DNA of 64,000 bases. Origin: Mariannaea sp. PMI_226 (taxonomy: Eukaryota > Ascomycota > Sordariomycetes > Hypocreales > Nectriaceae). The notes under the pieces are model-generated. The model had not been told where the DNA came from, did not search any database, and was given only the letters and a program-made list of their open reading frames with translations. The stretch covers positions 558,001 through 622,000 of the forward strand of contig JANFOG010000016.1 of NCBI GenBank assembly GCA_024336345.1, in the 5' to 3' direction. This document shows, piece after piece, positions 1-13,221 of this stretch; within the stretch, counting starts at the first letter, position 1; every line of letters starts with the position of its first letter. A program made the translations under genes and the position numbers.

Positions 1-3000
1 TACTGTCGGCGTCCTGCACACTGGTATTACGATATGTCACTAACGATACCGGGGAGTTGCCAGCTGCGGCTGCATGTTGGGGCGCTAAAGTGGAAGTGGT
101 GATGGCGGGGTCCAGTCTCAGTGCCTGCCCACTGGTCAAACCTGGGACACGTTCAGGCGGATCGCTACGGTTCCATGGAATGTAGTAGTGATGATGTGGC
201 TTAGTTCTTGTTACAGTGAGGCGGGGGGGGGCAGGACACGACGACCTGGGCACCACCATCACTGGACACTCCTTCGGTGTTCTCCATATGGTTAAGTACA
301 TGACTTCTACGCTACGCCAAGTACAGATCTGGACAAGCCGTATGTGATTTGGTCGACAAGCTACCATCCAAATCGCTTGCGGTGAAGTCAAAATAGTTCA
401 AAGTGCCAGAGGCCATCATCAAGTTGGGATAAAAATAACCAGAAAGAAAAAAAAAATTAAGAATTAATCATTGGGAAATGTGGAATATCCCGTACCTGCA
501 GTAGGATTACCTGCATATACTACTTTGCCAATGTACCTACAGTACGAAGTAGTAAGGGGGCTAATAAATGGACAATTGAGAAACGGCCATGCCATCTCAA
601 ACAATGCGGATACGTACCGACCCGGAAAAAACGTGGTGTGAGCCAGTTCTGGTCGTGGTCGTGGAGCGAATGGTCCAAACAAAGCGCAGAGCAAAGTGCC
701 AACATTTCATTAAGGTCGTCACGGAGACCTAGGCACCGACCAATCCTCGATTAATTTTGTTCTTTTTCTTCTAGTTTTTTTTCGCCACAATCCAGCAAAC
801 CACTGCGGGCCAACTTTTCGGCCGACGGATAATCCCAGGTGACGGGAAACACAAGCAAGTCGAGAAATACGGAACGAATGAGTTCAAGCTTAAACTGGTC
901 GTTCAAACCACTCTATCGACTACCTAATGCTAAACCATCCCAATGTCTGTGCGAATATTAGCACTACTGGAGTCATTTGATGGCCAGACTCTCCTGCATT
1001 TGCCATTCCATTCATAAAAACGCACCTCTCACCAAATGTAACTAGACTCACAGCCGCCCCCCGTCTTGACGCTTGAGGCTTAGCCCCAGTTGTGGCGGCC
1101 CACGCCCCCAAATTCCCGCCAGCTCTGTCATACGAGGAGGACCCCTTGGCCCTTGACCTTTTGGAAATACCTAGCCTAGTTTTCCTCGTGTCCCAAGATT
1201 GGCAGTTCTACGTCAGTTGATAGGTAAGAAAGGGAGAAAGAAAAAGGTGCATATCACGATCCTGCGTTCCCACTAAATTGTTTTTAGTACCACAGTGCCA
1301 CTATCACGATGATGCGCAATGTTTCTTCAACGCTCCTGAAACGCATGGCATCAATGCGCAATGGGCTCAGTGCAGTGAATTGATGGAGGATAATACAAAT
1401 GAGCTACAGGGACCAAACCCCCCTCCCCCCAACAACTGTGGGATAATTGAAAAGTAAGACATCGTGTGGCTTGATCAGCGTGCATCGCGAAGTACGCAAA
1501 AGCGCCCTGTTCTGGCTTGTCTTGCGTCTTGAGTGAGACATGGGGTGGTTGGGTTGTGTGTAACAGAACAATTCATAGCTCACATGCACAATACATAAAC
1601 GGTAGTGCGTACAAAAAGACCCACGCACACATCTTTCGACTGGCTGCCAGCAATGAAGCATTCGATGCGATATGTTTAGCTTGCAGTTCCTAGATATGCA
1701 CGGTATCTGCACGTCTCGTTGGCACCTATCCCAATGTGCACGGCACAGCAACCCCAGAGTACCTAGAGAAGCGCGCCGTACATACATAGTGTGTATTTTG
1801 TCAGTAAACTTGGTTGAATTGGTAATTATTAGGGACAAGAGTGGACCATTTACCTTCCCTACAACAATCAAAACAGAGAAACGCGGTGAGCGGGCGATAA
1901 CGACCGTATTGTACCGATGCACAATGGTACCGCGAATGTCGGAAGTAAATGGAAAGGGTATGCATATTGCACAAGAAACTTGGCCGGACTCCAAGCTGGT
2001 TGGACACGTCCTAGGGATAGCAGCGGCCCACGCTTGCACTACATAGTAATTAATTGCATACCTACCTACGCAGTACGAAAGTGAGGTATACATTGATGGG
2101 CGGGATCAGTTTGTACATCTGTTCGCTGCCAAGCGATGCGGCCTTTCATGGTCTCCTTTGGGGCCTCCCGCCTGACTGAACATCGCCGACCAAGAAAGGG
2201 CGACCTTGCCTGATTTGGCCAAATAAATGACACATCTGGACGACCAGGTCAATCATGGCTCAGATTTGGACGCAATAGTCTGCTGTGGTTGCCGAGCCAT
2301 TGTTTCTCAGCGTTCAGCAGGGGCAGGTAGAGTAGTGAAAATATGCGAAAGGATAGACTAACTGCAATAAAATAAAACAGAATAATCTGCAGACGAACAA
2401 ACACTGAAATGAATGCGATTGATGTTCCGTCGGTAATTGAGATGGACTCAAGCTAGTTCGGGAGACCCAAAAAAAGAAAATCCATACACAAAGCATTGTG
2501 CGTAACTAGGTACGTACCTACTTTATGTTAGGTAGGCAATTTGTTTGTGCCTGGCGAGATCGGCAAACCCACCCACTGGCAATCCCTATAACCAGAGGTA
2601 CCGTAGGTAGTGCACTGCAGTAACCAGGCACGCCAGACACTGGACGACGATCAATTTTCTCGGGGGAGCAGCCAGACACCATAGCGTCTACCTACTCCAT
2701 ATCCGCACTCATGCAAGCTGTAACTACCCATTTACTGACTGAAAAAAAAAAAAAAGCAAGCAAATGAATGGCTTGTGAATTGGCCAATCACCCGACCCGG
2801 GTGTCATCACATCACCTAAACCTGAGAGCTGAACAAGACCGGCCTTCTTGGCCTTCTTGGCCCTCTTAGCCATGTTGGCTGCTGTCAATCCTCCCGCCTT
2901 ATGCGCCCCCGTCTGACAGCCAAGTAAGCCACCCCATCCGTCTTCAGCCTCAAACACCATTCCTTAAATTATTACACACATGCTGCAGTCTTATGTAGTT

Positions 3001-4077
3001 CATGCGCGCGTGCCTCTAGCTCCTCGGATAAGAGACCAGCCGTCCATGTCTAAACTGTATGTCAGAAAGTAAGGCCATCTCTGCCTCTTGTCGAGACAAT
3101 GTCGTGCTGGTTCATCGCTGGAGGAAAATAAGCGGGCAACCGGGAAATTGTTTTGAATTACTCCGTGCAAAGCCACTATAGTGTCCCGATTATGTACGTA
3201 GGAAGGTATCTTTCTGCTCCAAAGCAGGCGAGATTAGGCAGAATGCCATTTCTGTCTATCTTAAAACCATCGAGGTTTGAAATAGCCGATTAATAGCGAT
3301 GCCCAGCAAAAGTCACCATACGCCGGGACGCCGCTTACTTTCATCTCGAATGATCATGGCGGCAATGATGGCTCGGCATGATGGCCCGGTGATGCGGCTG
3401 CCCAAGCCATCCTGCCTCGGCGTCGGCTCCCTCTGCACGCATTGACTTCGGGGAAGCATGAATATTGTATTCCCTGGTCGATGATAAACTAAGTAAGGTA
3501 TTGACCAATTCCGTATTCACCGGCAAGTCCATCTCTATCCAGTAATTTTTATTTCGTTCATTGTCTTCCCTTTACGTGTTGCTAGTCGCAACGAATGCCC
3601 GCTCAATCTCGAATTAAACACATCTCTGCCTCTCCTTCTCCCTCTCCCTCTCACACTTGACTCACCCATGGCGTCATGATCATCTGTTTCAAGCACAATT
3701 ATTAGCCGGCCCATACGGATCATATTCATATTCTGCCAAGTCAATCGTTTCGTATACATGTACGTGTGCTGCCATGCTCTCAAGTTCAGAATTCCCGAAC
3801 CACTTTGTGAAAAAGAGCTGCAATAATATCCAACCCACCCCAGTCGATAGGACGCACATCATTCCCCTTTCCCTTCTTCGTGAACGTCATTCAGTCTCTA
3901 GTATCATCAAAGACATGGCTTTTCTCCTTCCAAAACACACACTGTTTCATGGTTTCCCCCTCCCTCTCAGACGAGTTGCCCGTTGATCCGCCCCGTGGAC
4001 AGCTTTGCCCCTAGTATGTAACGTAGCTCTCAAAGCTGACGTCAGGTGCACCGCCTCGTTGCCGTCAAGCTGTGGCA
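1..4077. other. Intergenic, no supported gene
   Basis: I find no reading frame here that looks like a protein and no plausible chain of exons. The sequence has many short A or T runs and frequent TACCTAC/GTAGGTA-type words typical of fungal intergenic DNA. The longest open frame (1404-2093, minus) has low-complexity, cysteine- and histidine-rich content and no recognisable domain, so it is not called. Confidence 0.6.
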
Positions 4078-4164
4078 AGTGTGGCACATAATTAGAAACG
4101 AGGATATACATAGTAGATATAGACTCTGGTTTTATCTTAAATCTATCTCAATAAGTGCCACACT
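4078..4164. repeat. Short inverted repeat, 10-bp perfect arms
   Basis: AGTGTGGCAC at 4078-4087 is the exact reverse complement of GTGCCACACT at 4155-4164. The 67-bp interior is AT-rich (ATATACATAG, TTTTATCTTAAA). A further AGTGTGG occurs at 4201. The arrangement looks like the ends of a very small non-autonomous element or a fold-back, next to the larger inverted repeat that follows. Confidence 0.6.
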
Positions 4165-4230
4165 CTTTTGTTTAATAAACTATTTGGCGTAGAATCGCTT
4201 AGTGTGGTAGGTACGAGGAACCAGTTGTTA

Positions 4231-4747
4231 GCAGCTGCATGCCAGTCAGATGAGGTGGAGGCAACGCATCTGTGACGATATCTTCGAAGCTTTTAGTAAG
4301 GCCGGCTTGTCGCGAAAGAGCTTTCAGTTAGGGCGACGAGTTGACAACCAACGAGTTGTCGCAGTGGCTATGTATGCCATCGCGACTTCCTCACATAGCT
4401 ATTAGACAAGCATATCTACCAGTCCAATAAAGAAAGGAAATAAAGACAAGCGCCTTTACCATTTTCGCAAGTTTACATACGAAAGAAGTATCAATAATCT
4501 ACCTTGTACATAATACACATCACATTGATTACAACCTTAACAAATCCTTTAAGGCGGCTCGTATCATAGTCGTATGGAGGCATTCGCATTTTACCTTGGT
4601 GGACGAAATTTATGCTGTAAAATAGGTAAAAAGTCTGTCACCTGACCGAAACTCATTCGTGACGAGGCGGCCTCATTAAAAAGCCTCGAAGATATCATCA
4701 TAAGAAAAGGGTTTCCTCCAGTTAAATCGGACTCATGCACGGCTGCC
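4231..4747. repeat. Diverged long inverted repeat, possible transposon relic
   Basis: The left arm (about 4231-4340) and right arm (about 4640-4747) are similar in inverted orientation over roughly 105-110 bp, with about 300 bp between them. The best core is 4273-4295 against the reverse complement of 4677-4700: 21 of 24 columns agree around GATATCTTCGA. Outside the core the match is patchy and many differences are transitions. No transposase frame is visible inside. I infer a decayed fold-back or MITE-like element. The outer limits and target duplication could not be fixed. Confidence 0.5.
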
Positions 4748-4832
4748 GGGTAACGATCCTAACATCAATGACAAGGAGACTGAAAGGAGTAGTAAACTCC
4801 TAAGGATTTGTCTTTGCTCCGTCTAGTTCCTG

Positions 4833-5042
4833 TACTGTCGCTAGGTCTCTAGCACATACCCATAAACACCCTACGGAATAGGGTAGAGAAGTTTAGCGAC
4901 AGTAATAAGTTTTTGCGTCTTTGCGCGTCTCCCATTGTAAATCACCCGGGTCTCGGCTCTGGAGTCACTAATATGCAAGGGACTTATCAAGGTTCCTCGA
5001 TAGAACCCTCCGTCTTGCCTCTGGGGGGTTCGAAGAAGACGG
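4833..5042. repeat. Run of three hairpins, first one nested
   Basis: TACTGTCGCTA (4833-4843) pairs perfectly with TAGCGACAGTA (4894-4904). Inside it TCTCT (4846-4850) pairs with AGAGA (4885-4889), and ACCCTA (4868-4873) pairs with TAGGGT (4879-4884) around a 5-base loop. Two further stems follow: GGTTC/GAACC (4991-4995 with 5003-5007) and CCGTCTT/AAGACGG (5010-5016 with 5036-5042). This could be a structured RNA, a terminal structure of a mobile element, or a cruciform-forming site. I do not recognise a known RNA family. Confidence 0.55.
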
Positions 5043-5505
5043 CTGGCAAAAGAGTCGACCTGGCTAGGGCGAAAGTGACAAAACGCTGATAGTCGGAAAA
5101 GCGTTATAGGGCCATATACATTTCACGTGGGAAAAGGGCGGACGTAGATGGAAGGCATCAAAGCTCCCCAAGGCTTGATTACATGGCTCGTTACAACTTT
5201 GTCCAAATTGAACAACACTTTGGTTCAAAAAAAGCGGACTGGTATCTATCTCCCGTATCCGACAAAAAGAAAGCCCCCCTCATTCAGCTCTCCCACTCAT
5301 CAGTGGCGGCACCCGGCACCAATATTATACCCAACTCGCACCCAAGACCTCTCTCTCTTTTCTCTCTCTCTCTGTCTCTCTTTTTGTCCGTCCAAGGCAT
5401 CTAACAACAAGAAGTGAGAAGCGCAGACTCACGCTTGTGAGGAAAACGACTCTCCCCGTAAAATAATAAGACGAGGTGATAATGGACATCAGGCGGCAGC
5501 GTATT
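5043..5505. other. 3' flank of noxB with CT-rich tract
   Basis: No coding evidence. A CT dinucleotide-rich stretch lies at about 5347-5385. The interval is downstream of the minus-strand noxB stop at 5506 and probably includes its 3' untranslated region. Confidence 0.5.
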
Positions 5506-7447
5506 TTAAAAGTTCTCCTTGCCCCAAACGAACGAGAATCTGGTTTTCTTCGTTAGCATTTCTATACTATCATCATCACCACGTACACAGAGCCACTTAT
5601 TCTCTGTCTCTATCTTTCTCTCTTCATGAAAAGACTTACCCAGGATCAGAATACTTATTGCAGTAGACATGTAGTGCACTTCCCAGACCCTTGGGTCCGC
5701 AGAAGAACACACCCGCCTCCGCAGGACTGTGCAACTTCCTGATACCTCGGAAGATCATGTCCCAGTTGGGTCGTCCAAAGTTGGTCGGACTTCTCAAGCC
5801 CGTGATGGTGTCCTTGTCGGCGTTGGCGTCGTTGATCATGATGTTGGTCGCGTCGTCCACCTTGATCTTGGCCGTCAGGTACGTGTGGATCTCGATGCGG
5901 TTGTCCATGTCCTGCGCTTCCACCGCCAGCAGCAGGGAGCGGAACCACTCGAAGGACTCAAAGTCTCGGCAGATCCAGAAGAAGTAAACCTTGGAGAGGC
6001 GCGTCTTCTTCTGCGGGTAGTTCATGCGGTACCAGATAGACTTGAGGATCGAGGCAAAAGGAGTGACACCGATACCAGCGCCGACCAGGACGGAGACCTC
6101 GTACTTGAACACATCCTCGGAGGCGGAACCGAAGGGGCCATCGATGTAGATGCGCGGGAGGACGCGGTGAAGGGCGGGGTCAGTACCTTTACCCTCGTAT
6201 GCGCTAAGACCAACAACCCTGCTCATATGCTTCTTCTTCTTGTCCCAATCACAGCCCAGCGATTTTGACAGCTCCTTGGTGAAGTCACCGACGCACCTGA
6301 TGTGAACCGAGATGTAGTCCTCTTCCGGCGCACTGGTGAGCGTAAAGGGATGGTACTGCCAGAGAGACACGGCTGGGCAGCACAGGAAGATGTACTGACC
6401 GGCGCGGGTCTTGGTGTTCTCCTTCTTCATCTGGATCTCGCAGACGTTGCTGGGATGCTGGACGACCTTGGAAATGTACGTCTTGTGACGCCCGCGCACC
6501 TCACGAGCAATGCGCTCAGCCAGGTAGCAGAAACCACCGTACATCCAGTACTGCCAGAAGACTCCAATGGCCGTGGCGCCAACGCTCGTGCAGAAGGGCG
6601 CCACGTCGGGCTGGATCATACAGAAGGCACCGTGGATGGCCCAGAAAAAGAAGAAGATGATGAACATGTGATGCGTATACCAGAAACGTTCATAGTTGGC
6701 CCTTCGAGGCTTCTCCGTCGAGGTGAGGACCATTCCCATGAGAGCGATGAGCATGATGTATCCTGTCCAGCCAGGACCGCTGGTAAAGTTGGCGAGCAAC
6801 CAGCCGTAAATTCCCAGATTGTTCTTGGCGGCAACCTGCGCGAAGTTGTTCCAGTGAGCAATGGTGTGGACCCAGGACCAGAAGACGATAGACCAGGCGG
6901 TGGTGATGTGGAAGCTGATGTTCTTGTCGAACTGGATGATTCCATTGAGAGGCGTCTGGCGCAGAAGAGAGATGAGAGTTCGGCACACGGGGAAAAGGAT
7001 AATGGCAACATCAAGGTGCAGAACCAGGGCAGCGGATCGAGCGATGACAAAGGTGAAGCCGAAGATGTCGCGGGAGCCCTGAAGACTCTCCTTCATCGAG
7101 TAGTGCACACATGCGAAGCCGAAGACGAGACCATGGGTGAGCATGAAGACAAAGACGAATCTAGAAAGCAACACAAGGTTAAAGAGTTAATAATCACTTC
7201 GGGGCCTTGGCCTCTCTTTCGGCTCATGGGATGAGGGTTGGGGAAATGTCGAGAAGAAGGATGAAAAGAAGAAGAAAACGTACACTCGTCGATAGCCCTC
7301 ATTGATCATCCACCGTTCGAATTTCTCCTTTGACGACAATTCGGCCTGGACCTCCTGGGTCATCTCGCCAGACATGAGCATCCGTGTGAGTGGCGTCCAT
7401 CTCGATCTTTCGGACGGCTTCTCCGAGTAGTCGTAACTGAATGACAT
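5506..7447 (-). CDS. noxB: NADPH oxidase, NoxB/Nox2 type
   Basis: Membrane flavocytochrome that passes electrons from NADPH through FAD and two haems to oxygen, giving superoxide. In fungi the NoxB form acts in ascospore germination and infection-structure development. Exons on the minus strand are 7447-7284, 7160-5640 and 5539-5506, giving 572 residues. Haem ligand pairs are H139/H153 and H218/H231, each 13 apart as in gp91phox. HPFTLTSAP (about 325-333) is the FAD motif. DGPFG (about 395) and GAGIGVTPF (415-423) are in the NADPH domain, followed by FFCGPKG near 545. The last exon supplies the conserved end GKENF. A hydrophilic N-terminal extension of about 55 residues before the first membrane segment favours NoxB over NoxA. 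The start is the first ATG that gives this N-terminus (MSFSYDYS). Confidence 0.95.
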
Positions 7448-10400
7448 CTTGCTTTTTATCTCTTTTTTTTCCCTTTCCTCTTTGTTCGGTGTGAGGTCGA
7501 TTGCCTTGTTACGATCCGCTGATATCAAGCCGTCTTGGTGCAGTCGTGGCGCGCAAACGGCCGAGCAACAAACGAGCCGAGCTGCTCAGTGGTATCACAC
7601 CCTTCTTTCGAGCCTATGAAGGGGTATTTACTCCTTACCAAATTGTCGATCCCAGATATGAGCGTTTGAAGGCAGAAAAAGTAGTGGTATCCAAAGCCGG
7701 AATATCGTTTTTTTTTTTGGTCGATTCAGAACCTGCTGAATAGGTAGATAATAGAATAAGAAGTCCGCCCGAGGCGGTGAAAGCGAAGACAAGCGAATAT
7801 AAACAAGGAACGAAAAAAAGGAATAGACACTGTCTAGACCATGGAAGTTGGGACGAAGAGAAGAACACGAATAAAAAAAAGAATGTAATTATCAGGAATG
7901 TCCAAAAAGGAAGAAACGAGGAAGAGAAAGGAAGTCCAAAGCAGGTGGCTAAAGGAAGCGACTAGACGGGGTAGTTATGAGACGGACGGGGGGGGGACAA
8001 CGGGAAACGGGGGCGGGGATCCTCATCGGCTTCAGGGCTCAAGGGCTTAAGGGCTGAAGAGGACGGAAGAGAACACCAAACCAGCTTAAGCCCGTGTGCT
8101 GCCAAAGAAAGGAAGAAGAGGGGTGGGTATCATTGACAGCACCAGTTACCACCAGCCAATGATCAACGTGTGCTGCATTAAAACACATTAATAAAATGGA
8201 ATATTTCAATACAATAAGGACCCGAAACTATACTACCGTGAACAAGTTCAAGAAGCGCCAGGGGAAAGAGGGGGGGAATGAGAAAGGGTTGTGGATGTCC
8301 ACGCCTACAAAGTACAGTAGCATCAGGACAATGCCCAGTGGCCCGCCCCTGGTCCCTTTCACCTAAAACACTAGACAACAAGAGAAAACCTCCTCTTCTC
8401 GCCCCTCCCTCCACCGGAAGGCTAGGCGCTCTTCAGTGAGAGAAGCCTTCGTTCGTGCACTGCGTGATCGGGTTAGCGCCGTACTGATTCGTTCTTGTTT
8501 GAAGGGTGACGAGGAAAGGAGCATCACAACGAGGAGGACACAAATGGTCTAGTCCAACCGCCAATGTCAGGTCAAAAGACCCCAGGAACAAGGCCAAAGC
8601 ACGACTCCTCTTCCCAGCAGCAGCAGCGACTTGGCACATCAGGTTCCCGTGGTTGGATGCCAAAACAGAGCCCTCTTGCAAACCCGTCTCTGGTCTCTCT
8701 GACAAGGGCAATCTGGGACACAAGTTTGCGGGTACACATGCAAAGCACCCGCCCAGCGTCAAAAAGTGGTTCGATTCCGAATCATTCCAGCCCTCAGACC
8801 CCTGGGCCCTTGATTTTCTCCGGCGCGCCTTGATTCGTGAGACACAAGGGCCGGGGCGCCCCTCTTCTTTTCTCTCTCTTTTCATTTGCCTTCAGTGCCC
8901 TGGACAACTCCGTGTTCCAGGTCCTTGCATCGAAACTTGGGCTTTCGGCTACAGCTCCATCTTATAGATACCCATGGATAGTATACCACCTATGATAGAA
9001 GCATAGGTCCTGTCCTGCTCTCCGTAGGTAATTATGTAATTAATAATATGGAAATGGAGGCGGTAGGGAGAACCTCCTTCGGACTTTGTCGATTGGAGTT
9101 GTGAAGACGTCTTTCTCTTCCTTCATTCCAGCCATCCCCCAACGGCTACGCGCCCCGTTAGAAATAGAAATAGAAAGGGTTGTGTAAGTAGATACCATAC
9201 TACCAATGGCTGCAGCTGCACCATATTGAAATGCTGAGATGCATGCATGTCAACTACGCCGTAGGAGTGCTCAAAACAATTTTCCACTCATTTGTATCGA
9301 TGATTTGCCAAGACTCAGCCATGTCTTTGTCTTTTGTCTTGCCACAGCTAACTAGCTGTCTACCAGTGTGCTGTGTGAATCCGTCCCGTCCCCCTCCGCC
9401 CGTCCATCCTTGTCTCAACTCTTTTGCTGGCTCGTCTCCATACTCCTCCTCCCACTTCATGATTAGTGGACATTCTCACATCTGTCTCACATGCCTCGTC
9501 CAATAACACAAATTCACCACTCATTCAACCATCAATTACCAACTACTCCAAATCTTCTTTTCGCTAATCGGCTACTCGGCGGCACTTGAACCTCAGTCAA
9601 TCAATTTTTTGGGGCAAGGGGGGGCCGCCAGCGCCTTACACAAGGCCGCAGGCCGACGTGGCCGTTTCGCTTCTGAAGCACACCCAGCATCTCCTTGATG
9701 ACGTTGGTGGGTTTCAGCCGAAGCGGCTCATGGAGATTTATACTACAGGGGGGGGAGGGGGGGTGATCTAGATGCAGAGTAGAGCACAGGTGGCCATGCT
9801 GATCAGGCGAGATCATCATCCCCCCTCCCCCCCCTTCCAAGTCGAGCCAGTGAGTTTGCTCATATCTATCATGTTTCCATTTTGGTGGCTAAACTGCAAT
9901 TAGAACCAGACAACTTTTCACGCATAACTTATCACTCTTTTTGAACTGCGTTAGAAGCCATCATACAAGCCGATGTAACTCTACAAATGTACGCCGCAAC
10001 TAGTGGTAGTTCACCTACAAACTGCACTCTCAGACGTGCTTGCTGGCTGCTCACGTGAGCAACGCAAAAATGCTTATACGTATATCACTTCATTTACATA
10101 TCTCATCAAGTCACATAGAGTGGTCACGCAAAATTAGCCATGAATAGTGTGCTCATCAGGCTGGAGACAAATTGTATACGCTGCCTGTTTCTGGATGCCA
10201 AAAAACACTTCGTCAATGCAAACCCAAAACCCAGCCGCATGATATTCCCGTACTAGTTGATCTGTCTGTCTTTCTGGTTTGTCTTCCCCCACTTCAGCCG
10301 CCGTAAGTCACTTCTCGGCTTCGCAAACTCCCGCATCTGGCCGCAAGTTCAGTCGCTGAATCGGTCACGAAATGACCGCATTTTTGTCAACTCGCAAGCC

Positions 10401-10515
10401 TGTGGAACTTCGCTGCCGCCTTCAAAGTAAAGATGTAATTGATTTCCACGCCGTCGTCATGAACGGGAGAATAGTCCACCCCAGGATCTAACCGCCGCCG
10501 GTCTCATTACGAACA
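7448..10515. other. Intergenic, upstream of noxB
   Basis: No gene supported. 7796-7965 is purine-rich on the plus strand, so it is pyrimidine-rich on the noxB coding strand, as expected for a fungal promoter or leader. Two overlapping opposite frames at 8433-8967 (150 and 153 codons) show no domain and cannot both be real. A small minus-strand frame at 9601-9840 is also unassigned. There are G runs at 7989-7995 and 9749-9761. Confidence 0.5.
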
Positions 10516-11529
<1,014 letters not shown>

Positions 11530-13221
11530 TTTTGTTGTGTAAAGGGGGTATCTAAAAGGATGTGGTGCGAGGAGTATCGCTTCTGTGTTTGAGGAGAAAG
11601 TTGTCAGCGTTGGGATGGTCACGACAAGTCTTTGGAGAGAAGAGAGGGGAAGAGCGAGGTGGGGGTGGGAGCAAATGCCACGTACAAGAACGATCAAGTC
11701 TTCCGTAAGGGTCAAACAAGACGGAGGAGAGTCGATGAAGTTGATGAAATGAAAGAGGGTTGAGTGTTTGGAGGAACAATCTCAGTCAAGGCTGAAAGTC
11801 GGGAGGCGGGATCTGAGGTTGCCGGTCGGCGGATGTATGGTAGTAAGTAGGTAGGTAGTATGGAGGGAAGAGAGGAGTGCCAACAAAGAGAGGTGAGGGA
11901 GGAGGCCCAGTGGCTGCCCTGCCCCGTGCCCGCCGCTTTTTTTGTCGTAGCCCGAAAAGTCAGGTTTTTTTTAGGCCCCTCTTTCGCGTGGCTGACTGGG
12001 CCACAGCAGCCCAAACGAACACCGCCACTCTCTTGCCGCACACACACAGTGACGGAGGGACGGCTTCGTACAGGCCAGACACGGCCACTCCAGGGCCAAG
12101 TCCAGGGCCACTCACATCCGAACACACCAACTCACACCACAGAGATGAGCCAAGAGGGGCTAAAGGTACGCTCAACACTACCACAGGGGCACGTAAGCTA
12201 GCAACGTAGCTGATAAAGAGGAGGGTAACTCCAGCCTGCATGAGTCAACTCACTTCCGCCAAAATTCGCCTCAAGGCTGGCCCTGGAACATAGTGCCACT
12301 CCGTCCGCGACATCGGATGCTTACTATTTGCGACGTATTTATTATTGAGCAATCCAGTGCCGTCTTCGTACCACTATCACAGGTTAACAGTGGGAACACA
12401 GGCTTTCTGCGGTGGCCAAACTTGCCGCGGTGCTGCTGGATTAGTGATTTGCCTTCTTGTTTATGTATCAGTTTCCATCCATGTCTCTCTATTTCTCTAG
12501 TATCTTCCACCCCCAGGTTGATAGATCATTCATGCAGGTCAGGCACCTGAACCACACACCACACAGTATGAGGCTGACTAAAAGTTTCATCGCGGCGTCA
12601 TAGCCACGCCTCGACTTAGCAGCTTAGACTCAGCTCCCGGCGTGCACTTGTCATTAATCTGGCGGCCACGCCGAATCGCGCCCCTAGGCGAAGTGAAGTA
12701 CGTAGATAGTTGGGTTCTCAGGCAAATGCACTCGACATCTCTGGTTAGGGGCCACGATAGGCAAGGAAAGAAAAAAGCGAAACCCCAGAAATGAGACAGT
12801 GAGAGAAACCGTACCGGCCCGGCTTGGGCACGATGACGTTTGGCAACAAAGCAACAAATCCACACAACGTTACGGCCCGCAGGACGATGCGCTAGCAGTA
12901 AGCAGCCGCTCACCGACAGCGCACTGCCAAGTTTGCTGCTTGAACTTGGAGGTCATCGTGCATGGTAGATGTTGTATGGGTGGGCTAGGTCAAGACGTGT
13001 GTAGCCTCTGTGTATCATCGTTCTATATTTCGACTCTGGCTGGTTCGATTTTACGATGCTATTGGGTATACTTTCCTATAATACGTACTACTTTTGTCTT
13101 TCCATTTCGCATTTCAAGACGCTCCCCTAAAATTCCCAGACCGTGGCGGTTACGCCAGAACACAAGACTCCCGTCCCCTCTCCGCCCCCCTTATTCGGAG
13201 CAGAAAGTGCGGATGCATCTT
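11530..13221. other. Intergenic between ubc4 and glutaryl-CoA dehydrogenase
   Basis: No gene supported. It holds the ubc4 promoter side (11530 to about 12200, with TAGGTAGG words at about 11846-11858). The part near 13222 is probably the 3' region of the dehydrogenase gene. Open frames on both strands at 11700-12250 are proline/serine/threonine-rich shadows without domains. Confidence 0.5.

Noticed and set aside
1404..2093. 229-codon minus-strand frame
   Set aside because: Composition is atypical of protein, there is no domain, and the region is AT-rich intergenic DNA.
6302..7234. 310-codon frame antisense to noxB
   Set aside because: Complementary to the conserved oxidase exon and without protein features of its own.
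5506..7447. Assignment as NoxA
   Set aside because: The hydrophilic N-terminal extension before the first membrane helix is characteristic of NoxB.
8433..8967. Overlapping 150- and 153-codon frames on opposite strands
   Set aside because: No motif on either strand, no supporting exon chain, and an unlikely composition.
9601..9840. 79-codon minus-strand frame with a fairly natural middle segment
   Set aside because: Too short, bounded by G and C runs, and without a recognisable family; kept only as an unassigned note in the intergenic entry.
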